Made by a program: the position numbers and the translations under genes. 64,000 nt of DNA from assembly GCA_030527015.1 (NCBI GenBank), contig JAUNBR010000008.1, forward strand, positions 1-64,000, given 5' to 3'. A model generated the notes under the pieces. That model had not been told where the DNA came from and searched no databases. It saw only the letters and a list, made by a program, of their open reading frames with translations. The stretch is from Planctomycetia bacterium (GTDB lineage Bacteria; Planctomycetota; Planctomycetia; Pirellulales; Thermoguttaceae). Shown here piece after piece: positions 35,858-44,532 of this stretch. Every line of letters begins with the position of its first letter. Position 1 is the first letter of the stretch.

Positions 35858-37309
35858 ATGGCATTTATACATGAGGATTTTTTGCTTCAGACGCCGGTGG
35901 CTGTAAGGTTATATCATGAATATGCAAAAGATTTACCGATTATAGATTACCACTGTCATCTTTCGCCGCGGGAAGTGGCGAAAAATCGGAAATTTGAAAA
36001 TCTGACGCAGATATGGCTGGAGGGAGATCATTATAAATGGCGCGCCATGCGGACGAATGGTGTACCAGAGGAATACTGCACAGGAGAAGCGTCGGACAGG
36101 GAGAAATTCCAAAAATGGGCAGAAACGGTTCCATATACGCTGGGGAATCCGCTGTATCACTGGACACACCTGGAACTGAATCGGCCTTTTGGGATAAATG
36201 ATCGTTTATTGTCGCCGGAGACAGCTGAATCGATCTGGAATGAAACTCGAGAAAAACTGGCCACACCAGAGTTTTCGGCGCAGGGGATTATGAAACAGAT
36301 GCACGTGGAGCTGGTCTGTACGACAGATGATCCGGTGGATTCTTTAGAGTTTCATGCTCAGATCGCGAAACAAAATACGGAAAATAAATTAAGTACGCGT
36401 GTTTTGCCGACTTTTCGTCCTGATAAGGCCATGATGATAGATCGTCCGGAGGTGTTTCATCCGTGGGTGGATACGCTGGCGGAGGTTTCCGGCGTGGAAA
36501 TTACGGATTTTAGCACTTTTTTAAAAGCTCTTCGGAAGCGTTATGAGTATTTTCATGCGGCGGGATGTCGGCTGGCGGACCATGGACTGGGGAGGTTTCC
36601 ATTATGTAAAAAAGATGAAAATGGAGAAACGGCTCGGGCATTTTCGGTGGAAAGTGTGTTCAAAATTTTTGACACGGCGCGAAAAAATCGTATGCGTACG
36701 GCGGTGACGACGAAAGAAGTGAACGCATTTCAGTGGAGGGTTTTACATGAATTATGTCGGTTAAATCAGGAATTTGGCTGGACGCAGCAGTTTCATTTCG
36801 GCGCGATGAGAAATAATAATACGAAGAAATATGAAAAGTTGGGCCCGGATACAGGTTTTGATTCGATCGGTGACGGAAGTGTGGGAACCGCCATGTCCCG
36901 TTTTTTGGATTCTCTGGAACGAGAAGGTAAATTGGCAAAAACGATTATTTACAATTTAAATCCTATTCATAATCATCTGGTGGCCACGATGATCGGAAAT
37001 TTTCAGGATGGGTATACGCCGGGGAAAATTCAGTTCGGAAGCGGGTGGTGGTTCATGGATCAGAAAGATGGAATGGAAGCGCAGATGAAAGTTCTGGGAA
37101 ATATGGGACTTTTGCGGCGTTTTGTGGGAATGCTGACGGACAGTCGGTCTTTTCTTTCATATACTCGTCATGAATATTTTCGCAGAATTCTGTGTAATAT
37201 GCTGGGAAATGATGTCTCGGCTGGTCTGCTGCCAAATGATCTGGGATTACTGGGGGAAATGGTGAAAGATATTTCGTACCGAAATGCGGCGAGTTATTTT
37301 GGTTTTTGA
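35858..37309 (+). CDS. uxaC: Glucuronate isomerase
   Basis: The 483-aa enzyme interconverts D-glucuronate (or galacturonate) and the matching ketouronate, the first step of hexuronate use. It has the amidohydrolase-fold metal motif IIDYHCHLSPREVA near the N-terminus, CTTDDPVDSLEFH, the FHAAGCRLADHGLGRF segment, WTQQFHFGAMRNNN and a C-terminal GMLTDSRSFLSYTRHEYFRR. Length and motif order fit UxaC. The ATG at 35858 has GGAAGGA upstream. It is alone, with no uxuA, uxuB or kdgK next to it. This suggests use of host or plant glycan uronates. Confidence 0.96.
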   Translation: MAFIHEDFLLQTPVAVRLYHEYAKDLPIIDYHCHLSPREVAKNRKFENLTQIWLEGDHYKWRAMRTNGVPEEYCTGEASDREKFQKWAETVPYTLGNPLYHWTHLELNRPFGINDRLLSPETAESIWNETREKLATPEFSAQGIMKQMHVELVCTTDDPVDSLEFHAQIAKQNTENKLSTRVLPTFRPDKAMMIDRPEVFHPWVDTLAEVSGVEITDFSTFLKALRKRYEYFHAAGCRLADHGLGRFPLCKKDENGETARAFSVESVFKIFDTARKNRMRTAVTTKEVNAFQWRVLHELCRLNQEFGWTQQFHFGAMRNNNTKKYEKLGPDTGFDSIGDGSVGTAMSRFLDSLEREGKLAKTIIYNLNPIHNHLVATMIGNFQDGYTPGKIQFGSGWWFMDQKDGMEAQMKVLGNMGLLRRFVGMLTDSRSFLSYTRHEYFRRILCNMLGNDVSAGLLPNDLGLLGEMVKDISYRNAASYFGF

Positions 37310-37477
37310 GAGATTTTCGTTTTAAGGATTTATCGAAAAGAAATTACTTTTGTCTGGAAATGTTAAATTCGGTATATCAAAAAATACGTAAAATGGTGAA
37401 AATGTGATGTGATATAAATTACGGAAAATAAACAGAGATAAAATTATTATGTGTGTTTTATCAAAAAAATATGGATC

Positions 37478-37506
37478 TTGACAAAAAAAGTCAGTCCATC
37501 TAAAAT
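37478..37506 (+). promoter_or_regulatory. Strong sigma-70-like promoter
   Basis: A perfect TTGACA (37478-37483) is 17 bases from TAAAAT (37501-37506). Transcription would run through the TPE copy at 37523-37632 and reach cysS at 37889, giving a leader of about 375 bases. Confidence 0.65.
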
Positions 37507-37522
37507 AATTTTTGGAAGAAAA

Positions 37523-37632
37523 TATGCCCTGGTTTTAATTTAAATTTCCGTTTTGTGTGGATTTGAAAGCTGGCGTTTTCAGCGAAGCAAAATGCCGAGG
37601 AAGCGGAAAGTCATAGTGTGTATCAGATATAA
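37523..37632 (+). repeat. TPE copy
   Basis: Left end TATGCCCTGGTTTTAATTTA, arms GGCGTTTT and AAAATGCC around CAGCGAAGC, right end GTGTGTATCAGATATA. It lies in the putative cysS leader. The remainder of the 579-base gap is AT-rich with no gene seen. Confidence 0.92.
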
Positions 37633-37888
37633 ATAAAGGAAAATGATTCTGAGGATAATTCTGTTATCGTGAGTGTTTTGTCGGAATTATGTTTAAAATT
37701 CCTTTTTTATGATTATTTATTCAGTTTTTATGACCATGTATGGAGTTTATTTTTGAATTTTGCTGCACGAAAATGTAATTTTCATGATGAGAAACTAAAA
37801 TATGGAGATACACAAGAATAGATTTTAATGAAATTTTGTGTGAGTCCGAGTATAAAATGAAGGGTGTTTATTAAAAAATAGGTGTTCC

Positions 37889-39496
37889 ATGATTCAGGTT
37901 TATAATACGCTAAAAAAAACGAAAGAAGAATTTCAGACCATTCGTCCGGGAGAAGTGGGGATTTATCTTTGTGGTCCGACTGTGTATAAGCCCAGTCATA
38001 TCGGCCATATGGTGGGGCCAGTGATTTTTGACTGCATTACACGGTATTTAAAATATAATGGTTACGCAGTTCGTTTTGTGGTAAATATTACGGATGTGGA
38101 TGATAAATTAATTGCGGAATCACGTGCTCGGGGCATTTCCATGTCTGCTCTGGCGGAGGAAATGACAAAAGATTATCAGGCGAATCTTGCCGCGCTGGGT
38201 GTGGACACGATTACGGATTTTCCGAAAGCCACGGATTATATTCACCAGATTATTCAGTTTATAGAAAAATTGGTGGCGCAAGATTTTGCGTATTCGGCGG
38301 AGGGAGATGTTTATTTTGATATTAGTCGCTTTAATGAATATGGGAAGCTTAGTGGACGCAGTCCGGATCAGATGCTGGGAGAGGGCGGGATGACGGCCAG
38401 TCGGAAACGGAATATCGCAGATTTTGCGCTCTGGAAGTCGGCGAAGGAAGGTGAGCCGTTTTGGGAGAGTCCGTGGGGGCCGGGGCGTCCTGGGTGGCAT
38501 ATCGAGTGTTCGGTGATGAGCCAGGCACTTCTTGGAGATACTTTTGATATTCATGGCGGTGGTCTGGATCTGGTTTTTCCGCACCATGAAAATGAAATCG
38601 CACAGAGTGAATGCTGTACTGGTAAGTCGTATGTGAAGTACTGGATGCATAATGGGTTAATGCAGGCGTCCTCAGAAGTGGGAAAAGTCGGGGGACGAAA
38701 GACGCGTGACGCTCAAAACGCGGGAAATGATGAGCCGGAAGTCGGAAATCTGGCCTCACAGGAAGCGGGGAAAATTAGTAAATCGAAAGGTGCCAGTGCT
38801 TTTCGTGAAATGCTCGAGGAATTTTCTGGTGAAGTGATTCGATTTTTTGTGCTTTCGTCGCATTATCGTCGGCCAATCGATTTTAGTACAGAACGGATTC
38901 GGCAGGTGGAAGTGGGAATGGAGACGTTTTATCGTTTCATTAAACGTTTTCAGCAGATTACTGGGGAATCATTTTATGAGCTGGATTTTCCGGAAAATCG
39001 TGCGGAGGGGGACTCTCTGGCGCGGCAGCTGCCGGGTGGCTTTATGGAGGAAGTATTAAAAAGACGAGAAAAATATCTTCAGTCCATGGATGATGATTTT
39101 AATACCGCCGGGGCGATCGGCGAATTATTTGAGCTCGTGCGCACGCTGAATCGTTTTGTGGACGAATATGATTTAGAGAGTTTAAATGTAAATTATTTAG
39201 AGCGTTTCGGAAAAGAAAAAGTAGTTTTAATTAATGAACTAAAAAATGGGTGCCGTGTTTTTCGGGAACTGGCTGCGACACTCGGGATGTTTCGCACGGA
39301 AGTGGTTTCAGAAAAGGAAAGTACAGAAGATGAGCATCTGACGGCGGATCTTATGAGGATTTTAATTGATTTACGGACGGCTGCAAAAAAATCGAAAGAT
39401 TTTGTTACGGCGGACATGATCAGAAATCGCCTGCGGGAAATCGGAATCGCGCTGGAAGACAGACCCGGTGGTACAGAATGGAATAAATTAAACTAA
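37889..39496 (+). CDS. cysS: Cysteinyl-tRNA synthetase
   Basis: The 535-aa class I synthetase charges tRNA-Cys. The HIGH motif is in CGPTVYKPSHIGHM and the zinc ligands are in YLCGPTVY, WHIECSVM and FPHHENEIAQSEC. The KMSKS loop reads KISKSKGAS. An extra charged stretch of about 30 residues (from VGKVGGRKTRDAQNAG onward) sits just before the KMSKS loop and makes the protein longer than E. coli CysS (461 aa). The C-terminal DALR-type helical domain has MDDDFNTAGAIGELFEL. The ATG at 37889 follows AGGTG. The nucleoside phosphorylase gene begins 17 bases after the stop, so the two are co-transcribed. Confidence 0.96.
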   Translation: MIQVYNTLKKTKEEFQTIRPGEVGIYLCGPTVYKPSHIGHMVGPVIFDCITRYLKYNGYAVRFVVNITDVDDKLIAESRARGISMSALAEEMTKDYQANLAALGVDTITDFPKATDYIHQIIQFIEKLVAQDFAYSAEGDVYFDISRFNEYGKLSGRSPDQMLGEGGMTASRKRNIADFALWKSAKEGEPFWESPWGPGRPGWHIECSVMSQALLGDTFDIHGGGLDLVFPHHENEIAQSECCTGKSYVKYWMHNGLMQASSEVGKVGGRKTRDAQNAGNDEPEVGNLASQEAGKISKSKGASAFREMLEEFSGEVIRFFVLSSHYRRPIDFSTERIRQVEVGMETFYRFIKRFQQITGESFYELDFPENRAEGDSLARQLPGGFMEEVLKRREKYLQSMDDDFNTAGAIGELFELVRTLNRFVDEYDLESLNVNYLERFGKEKVVLINELKNGCRVFRELAATLGMFRTEVVSEKESTEDEHLTADLMRILIDLRTAAKKSKDFVTADMIRNRLREIGIALEDRPGGTEWNKLN

Positions 39497-39513
39497 AAGG
39501 AAATCGGTACAGG

Positions 39514-40653
39514 ATGAAGACGGTTACCGTATTTTTTGCACTGGAAATCGAGTCAGGCTGTTTTGAAGACATGCTTTCGGGTATTCGCAGGTCCCGGGGA
39601 GATGGTTTTGACGTGATCCAGGGACATTTCCCGGGTACCGGTTTTTTGGACACTTTTTTAAGAGGTGCATGTACGGAAAATGTTTCCGCGAAAACGGAAA
39701 AATCAGAAGAAAATTCAGAACATTTTGTTTTGAAAACCATTAATGTGAAGTCTGGTGCCTCAGATAATATTAAAACAGATGTTTCTGGAGGATCGAGAAC
39801 GGTCGGAGAGACAAAAATTTTCCATGAAGTCGGAACATCTGAGTCGGATGACGGATTAAAAGATTTTCAGAAAAATAAAAAGTCTGGAAAAACTGATGAT
39901 TCAGAGGATGTACGGAATTTTGATAGGTCTGGGAAAACTGGGAATCCTAAAACTCAAAAAAATACGGAAAGATACGGACGATTTTCAGAAAGAAAAGAAA
40001 AACAGGAAAAAAAAGAGACAGAAATTCAGATTTATGTAATCCGTACAGGAGCCGGAATGCAGAATGCGCGTGGTGCGGCAGAGGCGGTGCTCCAGGCACA
40101 CCGGCCAGATTTTGCGATTTCGGCTGGTTTCGCGGGTGCTCTGACACCGAATTTCCAAAAATCAGATCTTTTTTTCCCCACGGAAGTGTGTGATGAAATG
40201 TTTCGGCTGATTTCGCTGAAACATTTTCCGGACGAGATTCTGAACGCTAAAGAATTCCGAAAAAATGCGGTATGTGGAGGGCGCCTCCTGACATTTCCGG
40301 CGGTCGTGGCGAGTTTTCAGGAAAAGGAAAGATGTGCCCGAGAATTCACGGCTCTGGCGGTGGATATGGAAACGTATGCGCTGGCGGACGTGTGCCGGGA
40401 AAGGAAAATTCCACTGTACTGTGTCCGCGCGATGAGTGATACGCTGAAGCAGGAAATATCAAAAGATATTCAAAAAATTGTTGGACAAAAAACTTTTATG
40501 GCGCAGCTGGGTGCGGCGGTGCGCACGGCGGTGCGGCGGCCGGGAAGTATTTTGGAAATGGCTAAATTACGAGAAGATTCTCTTGCGGCGTCCGTGCGTC
40601 TGTCGGAAATTGTGGAAAAAACGATTAAATTCTTGTGTGCGCATGAGAGATAA
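39514..40653 (+). CDS. Nucleoside phosphorylase / MTA-SAH nucleosidase family protein with low-complexity insertion
   Basis: The 379-aa protein belongs to the PNP_UDP_1 superfamily. The core strands are TVTVFFALEIESGCFEDM at the N-terminus, IYVIRTGAGMQNARGAAEAV, FAISAGFAGALTPNFQKSDL and the signature FTALAVDMETYALADVC with the conserved VDMET. Residues about 52-169 are a hydrophilic Lys/Glu/Ser/Thr-rich insertion absent from normal family members, with no hydrophobic core, so it is probably disordered. Substrate cannot be assigned: purine nucleoside, methylthioadenosine and hopanoid-related phosphorylases share these motifs. It forms a two-gene unit with cysS. A TPE copy begins 19 bases after the stop. 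Confidence 0.85.
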   Translation: MKTVTVFFALEIESGCFEDMLSGIRRSRGDGFDVIQGHFPGTGFLDTFLRGACTENVSAKTEKSEENSEHFVLKTINVKSGASDNIKTDVSGGSRTVGETKIFHEVGTSESDDGLKDFQKNKKSGKTDDSEDVRNFDRSGKTGNPKTQKNTERYGRFSERKEKQEKKETEIQIYVIRTGAGMQNARGAAEAVLQAHRPDFAISAGFAGALTPNFQKSDLFFPTEVCDEMFRLISLKHFPDEILNAKEFRKNAVCGGRLLTFPAVVASFQEKERCAREFTALAVDMETYALADVCRERKIPLYCVRAMSDTLKQEISKDIQKIVGQKTFMAQLGAAVRTAVRRPGSILEMAKLREDSLAASVRLSEIVEKTIKFLCAHER

Positions 40654-40672
40654 TATTTTATGTTTATATGTT

Positions 40673-40776
40673 TATACCCGATACACTATAAAATTTTACT
40701 TCCTCGGCATTTTGCTTCGATGAAAATGCCTGCTTTTAGAGCCGCATAAAACGGAAATTTAAAGTGGTACCAGTAT
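40673..40776 (-). repeat. TPE copy
   Basis: Near consensus: TATACCCGATACACTATAAA, arms GGCATTTT and AAAATGCC around GCTTCGATG, right end GTGGTACCAGTAT. It starts 19 bases after the phosphorylase stop. Confidence 0.94.
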
Positions 40777-40982
40777 CCATAAAAGATAATGTAACGGAAT
40801 ACATGATTTTCGATTTCATTTTTTACATTTCTTTTTTCGTACGGTTCCGTGTTCAGACATTTTATCCCACATGCGGCCAGGCAGAGGCGTAAAGTTTTGG
40901 ACTGACGGCGGGCAGGGAGGAGAAAAAATTTGGACAGAGGAGAAAATATTTATAGTGCACCGTGTGTGAAAAGCTCTGAAAA

Positions 40983-40997
40983 CTGACAAAATGTCAG
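40983..40997. promoter_or_regulatory. Palindromic candidate operator or enhancer site
   Basis: CTGACA and TGTCAG are perfect inverted repeats with a 3-base AAA spacer. The site lies about 106 bases upstream of the sigma-54-like -24 element, a normal distance for an enhancer-binding activator. The function is inferred. Confidence 0.4.
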
Positions 40998-41102
40998 ATA
41001 AAGGAGACGAAAAGATACGAAAAAATCAAAAAGTATCAAAAAAAGATAAAAAATTCTAGATAAAAAGTGAAATTTTCTTTGGTTCACTGGTTATTTTTTC
41101 TT

Positions 41103-41118
41103 TGGCACGGATTTTGCT
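41103..41118 (+). promoter_or_regulatory. Sigma-54-type (-24/-12) promoter of groEL1
   Basis: TGGCACG (41103-41109), a 4-base spacer and TTGCT (41114-41118) match the sigma-54 consensus TGGCACG-N4-TTGCW exactly. The predicted start is near 41130, giving a leader of about 280 bases before groEL1. Known sigma-54 promoters need an AAA+ activator bound upstream; the palindrome at 40983-40997 is a candidate site. Confidence 0.65.
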
Positions 41119-41179
41119 TTATACTTCTATTATCTTATCCTGCTGACATTTCGGCATGTTTCTGAAAGATATAAAAAAG

Positions 41180-41216
41180 CTGGTATTTCCGGGAACTCAG
41201 AATTCTGAAGTACCAG
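41180..41216 (+). promoter_or_regulatory. Hairpin in the groEL1 leader
   Basis: CTGGTATTTC (41180-41189) pairs with GAAGTACCAG (41207-41216) with one G-T pair, around a 17-base loop that contains the palindrome CAGAATTCTG. It is not followed by a T tract, so it is a leader structure rather than a terminator. Confidence 0.45.
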
Positions 41217-41412
41217 GATATTTGGCGATTCAGATAAAATAAGGGTAAGAGTGTTCTGGAAAAGCAGAAGGTTTTCCTGTATTTCAGAGCACGGATTTCG
41301 GGTTCAGATGCTCGAAATTTCAGAGAGAAGTTTCCTGGAATCATAAAAATTAATATTTTTCGTTTTTTATTTTGTTAATTAAAGAGTTCGCCAGCAACAG
41401 GAGGTATCTACT

Positions 41413-43089
41413 GTGGCTAAAAAAATGGTGTTTGAGGACGAGGCACGCCAGCCGATTTTGGATGGTGTCCAGAAGTTAACGCGCGCGGTCCGCAGTACGT
41501 TAGGTCCACGTGGTCGTAATGCAGTGCTAGATAAAGGATGGGGCGCGCCGAAAATCACAAAAGACGGCGTGACGGTCGCGAAGGAAATCACTTTAGATGA
41601 TCCGGAAGAAAACTTAGGTGCGCAGTTAGTGAAAGAAGCGGCCAGTAAGACGAATGACGTGGCGGGGGATGGTACCACCACGGCGACGGTTCTTGCGGAA
41701 GCGATTTATGCGGAGGGGCTTCGGCTGGTGACCTCTGGCGGTGTAAATCCTGTGTCGTTACAGCGAGGTATCTTAAAGGCTGCGGATGCAGTGATCGCTA
41801 TGATCGAAAAGTCGGCGAAACCGGTGGATGAGAAGAGTAAAAAGGAAATCGCGCAGGTGGCGGCGATCGCTGGGAATAATGATCCTGAAATCGGGAAAGA
41901 TTTAGCGGATGCTTTCGTAAAAGTCGGGAAAAATGGTGTGGTGACGGTGGAAGAAGGTCGGGGCGCGGAAACCACGGTGGAATTCGTGGAGGGAATGCAG
42001 TTTGACCGCGGCTTTTTATCGCCACATTTTGTAACGAACGAAGATAAGCAGATCGTGGAGCTGGAGAATCCATATATTCTTTGTTATGAAGAAAAAATTT
42101 CTGGCGCGAAGGCTCTCGTGCCGTTACTGGAGGCTCTCAGTAAGACGAATAAACCTTTAGTTATTATCGCAGAGGATGTGGAGGGGGAAGCCCTGGCGAC
42201 TCTCGTGGTAAATAAACTGCGTGGTATTTTGAATGTTTGCGCGGTAAAAGCTCCGGCGTATGGTGAGCGAAGAAAGGCCATGCTGGGAGATATCGCGACT
42301 CTGACTGGCGGAAATGCTATTTTTAAGGATCTGGGCATTCAGCTGGAGGCCGTTCAGCTGAAGGATCTTGGCCGGGCGAAGAAAGTCGTGGTGGGAAGTG
42401 ATTACACGACGATTATTGATGGTGCGGGGTCAAAAGAAGCGATTTATGGCCGTGCGGATCAGATTCGGGCGGAAATAGAAACCACGACCAGCGATTATGA
42501 TCGTGAAAAGCTGCAGGAACGTCTGGCGAAACTTGCCGGCGGTGTGGCGAAAATTATGTGTGGCGCGGCGACAGAAACGGAAATGAAAGAAAAGAAATTC
42601 CTTCTGGAAGATGCATATCACGCGACGAAAGCGGCTCTGGAGAAGGGTATCGTTCCCGGTGGTGGAGTGGCTCTTATCCGTGCGGCGGGTGCTGTGGATA
42701 AGCTGAAGCTGGACGGTGATGAAGCTCTGGGAGCACAGGTTCTGAAACGTGCTCTGTCTGTTCCGCTGAGAGAAATCGCAGAAAATGCTGGTGTGGACGG
42801 CGCAGTGGTCGTGAGCCGAGTTTCTAAAATGAAAGGAAAAACGGAAGGATATGACGCGGATAAGGATAAGTACTGTGATCTGATGGACGCAGGAGTAATT
42901 GACCCGGCGAAAGTCGTCTGTACTGCTCTGCAGAATGCTGCGAGCGTCGCGGGTTTACTGCTGACGACTTCCTGTCTGATTACGGATATTCCGAAAGATG
43001 AGCCGGAAGCTCCTGCTGGTGGCGGCATGGGCGGCGGTATGCCAGGCATGGGTGGTATGGGCGGCATGGGTGGTATGCCCATGATGTAA
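41413..43089 (+). CDS. groEL1: Chaperonin GroEL, paralogue 1 (GGM-tailed)
   Basis: The 558-aa chaperonin forms the 60-kDa ring that folds proteins with GroES. Motifs are [20 protein letters not shown], the ATP-binding [57 protein letters not shown] and [13 protein letters not shown]. The C-terminus ends in a GGM-rich tail ([13 protein letters not shown]), as in the housekeeping GroEL of many bacteria. The start is the GTG at 41413, eight bases after AGGAGG. No groES is attached; it stands alone behind a sigma-54-like promoter. A second GroEL lies 1.4 kb downstream. Confidence 0.97.
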   Translation: MAKKMVFEDEARQPILDGVQKLTRAVRSTLGPRGRNAVLDKGWGAPKITKDGVTVAKEITLDDPEENLGAQLVKEAASKTNDVAGDGTTTATVLAEAIYAEGLRLVTSGGVNPVSLQRGILKAADAVIAMIEKSAKPVDEKSKKEIAQVAAIAGNNDPEIGKDLADAFVKVGKNGVVTVEEGRGAETTVEFVEGMQFDRGFLSPHFVTNEDKQIVELENPYILCYEEKISGAKALVPLLEALSKTNKPLVIIAEDVEGEALATLVVNKLRGILNVCAVKAPAYGERRKAMLGDIATLTGGNAIFKDLGIQLEAVQLKDLGRAKKVVVGSDYTTIIDGAGSKEAIYGRADQIRAEIETTTSDYDREKLQERLAKLAGGVAKIMCGAATETEMKEKKFLLEDAYHATKAALEKGIVPGGGVALIRAAGAVDKLKLDGDEALGAQVLKRALSVPLREIAENAGVDGAVVVSRVSKMKGKTEGYDADKDKYCDLMDAGVIDPAKVVCTALQNAASVAGLLLTTSCLITDIPKDEPEAPAGGGMGGGMPGMGGMGGMGGMPMM

Positions 43090-43101
43090 AAATATGAGAG
43101 G

Positions 43102-43129
43102 GTGTGCGCCAGTTTTTGCTGGTACACAC
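43102..43129 (+). terminator. Terminator-like hairpin after groEL1
   Basis: GTGTGCGCCAG (43102-43112) pairs with CTGGTACACAC (43119-43129), with two mismatched positions. The T tract after it is weak, so termination efficiency is uncertain. Confidence 0.45.
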
Positions 43130-43903
43130 TAATTTCTCTTCCTTTCGCGTGGTGGCAGAATTTTTGATCGCGCGAGTATGAAAATCAGAATTCTCCGTAT
43201 GTCGGGAATTTAAAATTTCTCTTGAAGTCATGGCAGAGAAAACACATTTCGGTTTCTTTTCTGGCATGTACTGATGAGAAAATTTCCAAGAAAACAGCGC
43301 TTCGAGCCAGGGAAAGACGGAATCACTTTTTCGTGAAGAACGAACTTCTTGGTCGGGTCTGAGGGCGAATAATCGTGAGAACGGTATTTTGCAGAGAAAA
43401 GACGCGTGCCGGATAAAAGTGAATCGGTAAAGAGAATCGTGAAAACGGAGTTTCCCTGGTGAATTGAACGAAAGAATTTTCCGAAATGGCGGTGTATTTT
43501 ACCGGTTTATGTACTTACAGAAGGCTGGAATTTTCACTGTGCTTTTCGGAAAAATGGAACGAAAGATGGACGGACACGTCATATTTTCCGATAAGTTTTT
43601 CCTTTACCGAATTTTGTGAAGAAGACATGATCATGTTTCTCTGTCACGGAATGAATATTTCGTCCAGAGGTGTTCCGTTTTTGGTTTATGCCGGTTTCCC
43701 TTTCGTTTTTGTTTTGAGCGGCCACAGAAAAGGTATTTTCATACATCACGAAAGTTGCCCGGCCCGTCAGAAGAAAAGATGACGTGAAATTTTAATCGTG
43801 CACCGGCGATGAATTTTACCTTTTTGTTTTTCGTTTTCTGAAAAGGAAAAATAAAAAAGGTTTTGAAGTGGGAAGAGAAAAAAGAAACCGCGTATACGCC
43901 TGG

Positions 43904-44005
43904 TATGCTGGTTCCACTTTAAATTTCCGTTTAGTGCTGTTCTGAAAGCAGGCATTTTCAGCGAAGCTAAATGCCGGTGAAGCGGAAATGGTGAATCGGG
44001 TATAA
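43904..44005 (+). repeat. TPE copy
   Basis: Near consensus: TATGCTGGTTCCACTTTAAA, arms GGCATTTT and AAATGCC around CAGCGAAGCT, right end AATGGTGAATCGGGTATA with a short deletion of ATTTATAG. Confidence 0.93.
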
Positions 44006-44117
44006 AACCAGTGTAAATGAAATTTTATTGTGTGTGCCCATAAGAGTTTTTAAGACTTTTGGCGGTCAGTTTTAAGGTTTATTACACGTGGCGTTAAGAA
44101 CTGAGTGAGAATTTTTA

Positions 44118-44156
44118 GGCAAGATATTTAAGCAAAACATTTAGACAAAAATATTA
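44118..44156 (+). promoter_or_regulatory. Three 13-bp direct repeats upstream of groES
   Basis: GGCAAGATATTTA, AGCAAAACATTTA and GACAAAAATATTA lie end to end, finishing 36 bases before the groES ATG. This spacing is where an operator or promoter would be. No CIRCE element was found, so this may be the control site of the groES-groEL2 operon. Confidence 0.45.
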
Positions 44157-44192
44157 AAGTATTTTTATATAATTTTAAGAAGGAGTTAAACC

Positions 44193-44489
44193 ATGAGTAT
44201 TAATTTACGTCCTTTAGATGATCGAATTGTCGTGAAGCCGATGGAAGCTGAAGAAATGACCGCGGGAGGAATCGTGCTGCCGGATACCGCGAAAGAAAAA
44301 CCCCAGCGTGGTACGGTGGTGGCCGTGGGGCCTGGAAAATTACTGGAAAACGGCACACGTGGTGAATTATCTGTCGCGGTGGGAGATGAAGTAATATATG
44401 GAAAGTACGCGGGCAGTGATATCGAAGTGGGTGGTGACGAATACAAAATTCTTCGTGAAACGGACGTTTTGGCAAAACTCGTAAAATAA
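44193..44489 (+). CDS. groES: Co-chaperonin GroES
   Basis: The 98-aa protein is the heptameric lid of the GroEL chamber. It has the conserved start [20 protein letters not shown], the mobile loop [40 protein letters not shown] and [13 protein letters not shown]. The ATG at 44193 has AAGGAG upstream. groEL2 begins 43 bases after the stop, so the two form the usual operon. Confidence 0.98.
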   Translation: MSINLRPLDDRIVVKPMEAEEMTAGGIVLPDTAKEKPQRGTVVAVGPGKLLENGTRGELSVAVGDEVIYGKYAGSDIEVGGDEYKILRETDVLAKLVK

Positions 44490-44532
44490 GAACAGAACAT
44501 TCAGGTCAAAAAATATATAAGGAACACTAACT

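Larger units (their letters stand above)
40654..41412. other. Upstream region of groEL1
   Basis: In order: a TPE copy, a decayed TPE right half near 40890-40972 (GGAGAAAATATTTATAGTGC), a CTGACA/TGTCAG palindrome, a sigma-54-like promoter and a leader of about 280 bases with a hairpin. No gene is seen. Confidence 0.6.
43090..44192. other. Long spacer between groEL1 and groES
   Basis: After a hairpin at 43102-43129, about 770 bases (43130-43900) contain no TPE copy and no gene I can support, which is unusual for this window. A 98-codon open frame at 43486-43782 has unbiased composition and no ribosome-binding site. A TPE copy (43904-44005) and three 13-bp direct repeats precede groES. Confidence 0.5.

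Noticed and set aside
43486-43782. 98-codon open frame between groEL1 and groES
   Set aside because: No ribosome-binding site, no recognisable domain, and amino-acid composition like random translation of intergenic DNA.
40654-44192. CIRCE operator upstream of groEL1 or groES
   Set aside because: No TTAGCACTC-N9-GAGTGCTAA-like sequence was found in either upstream region.
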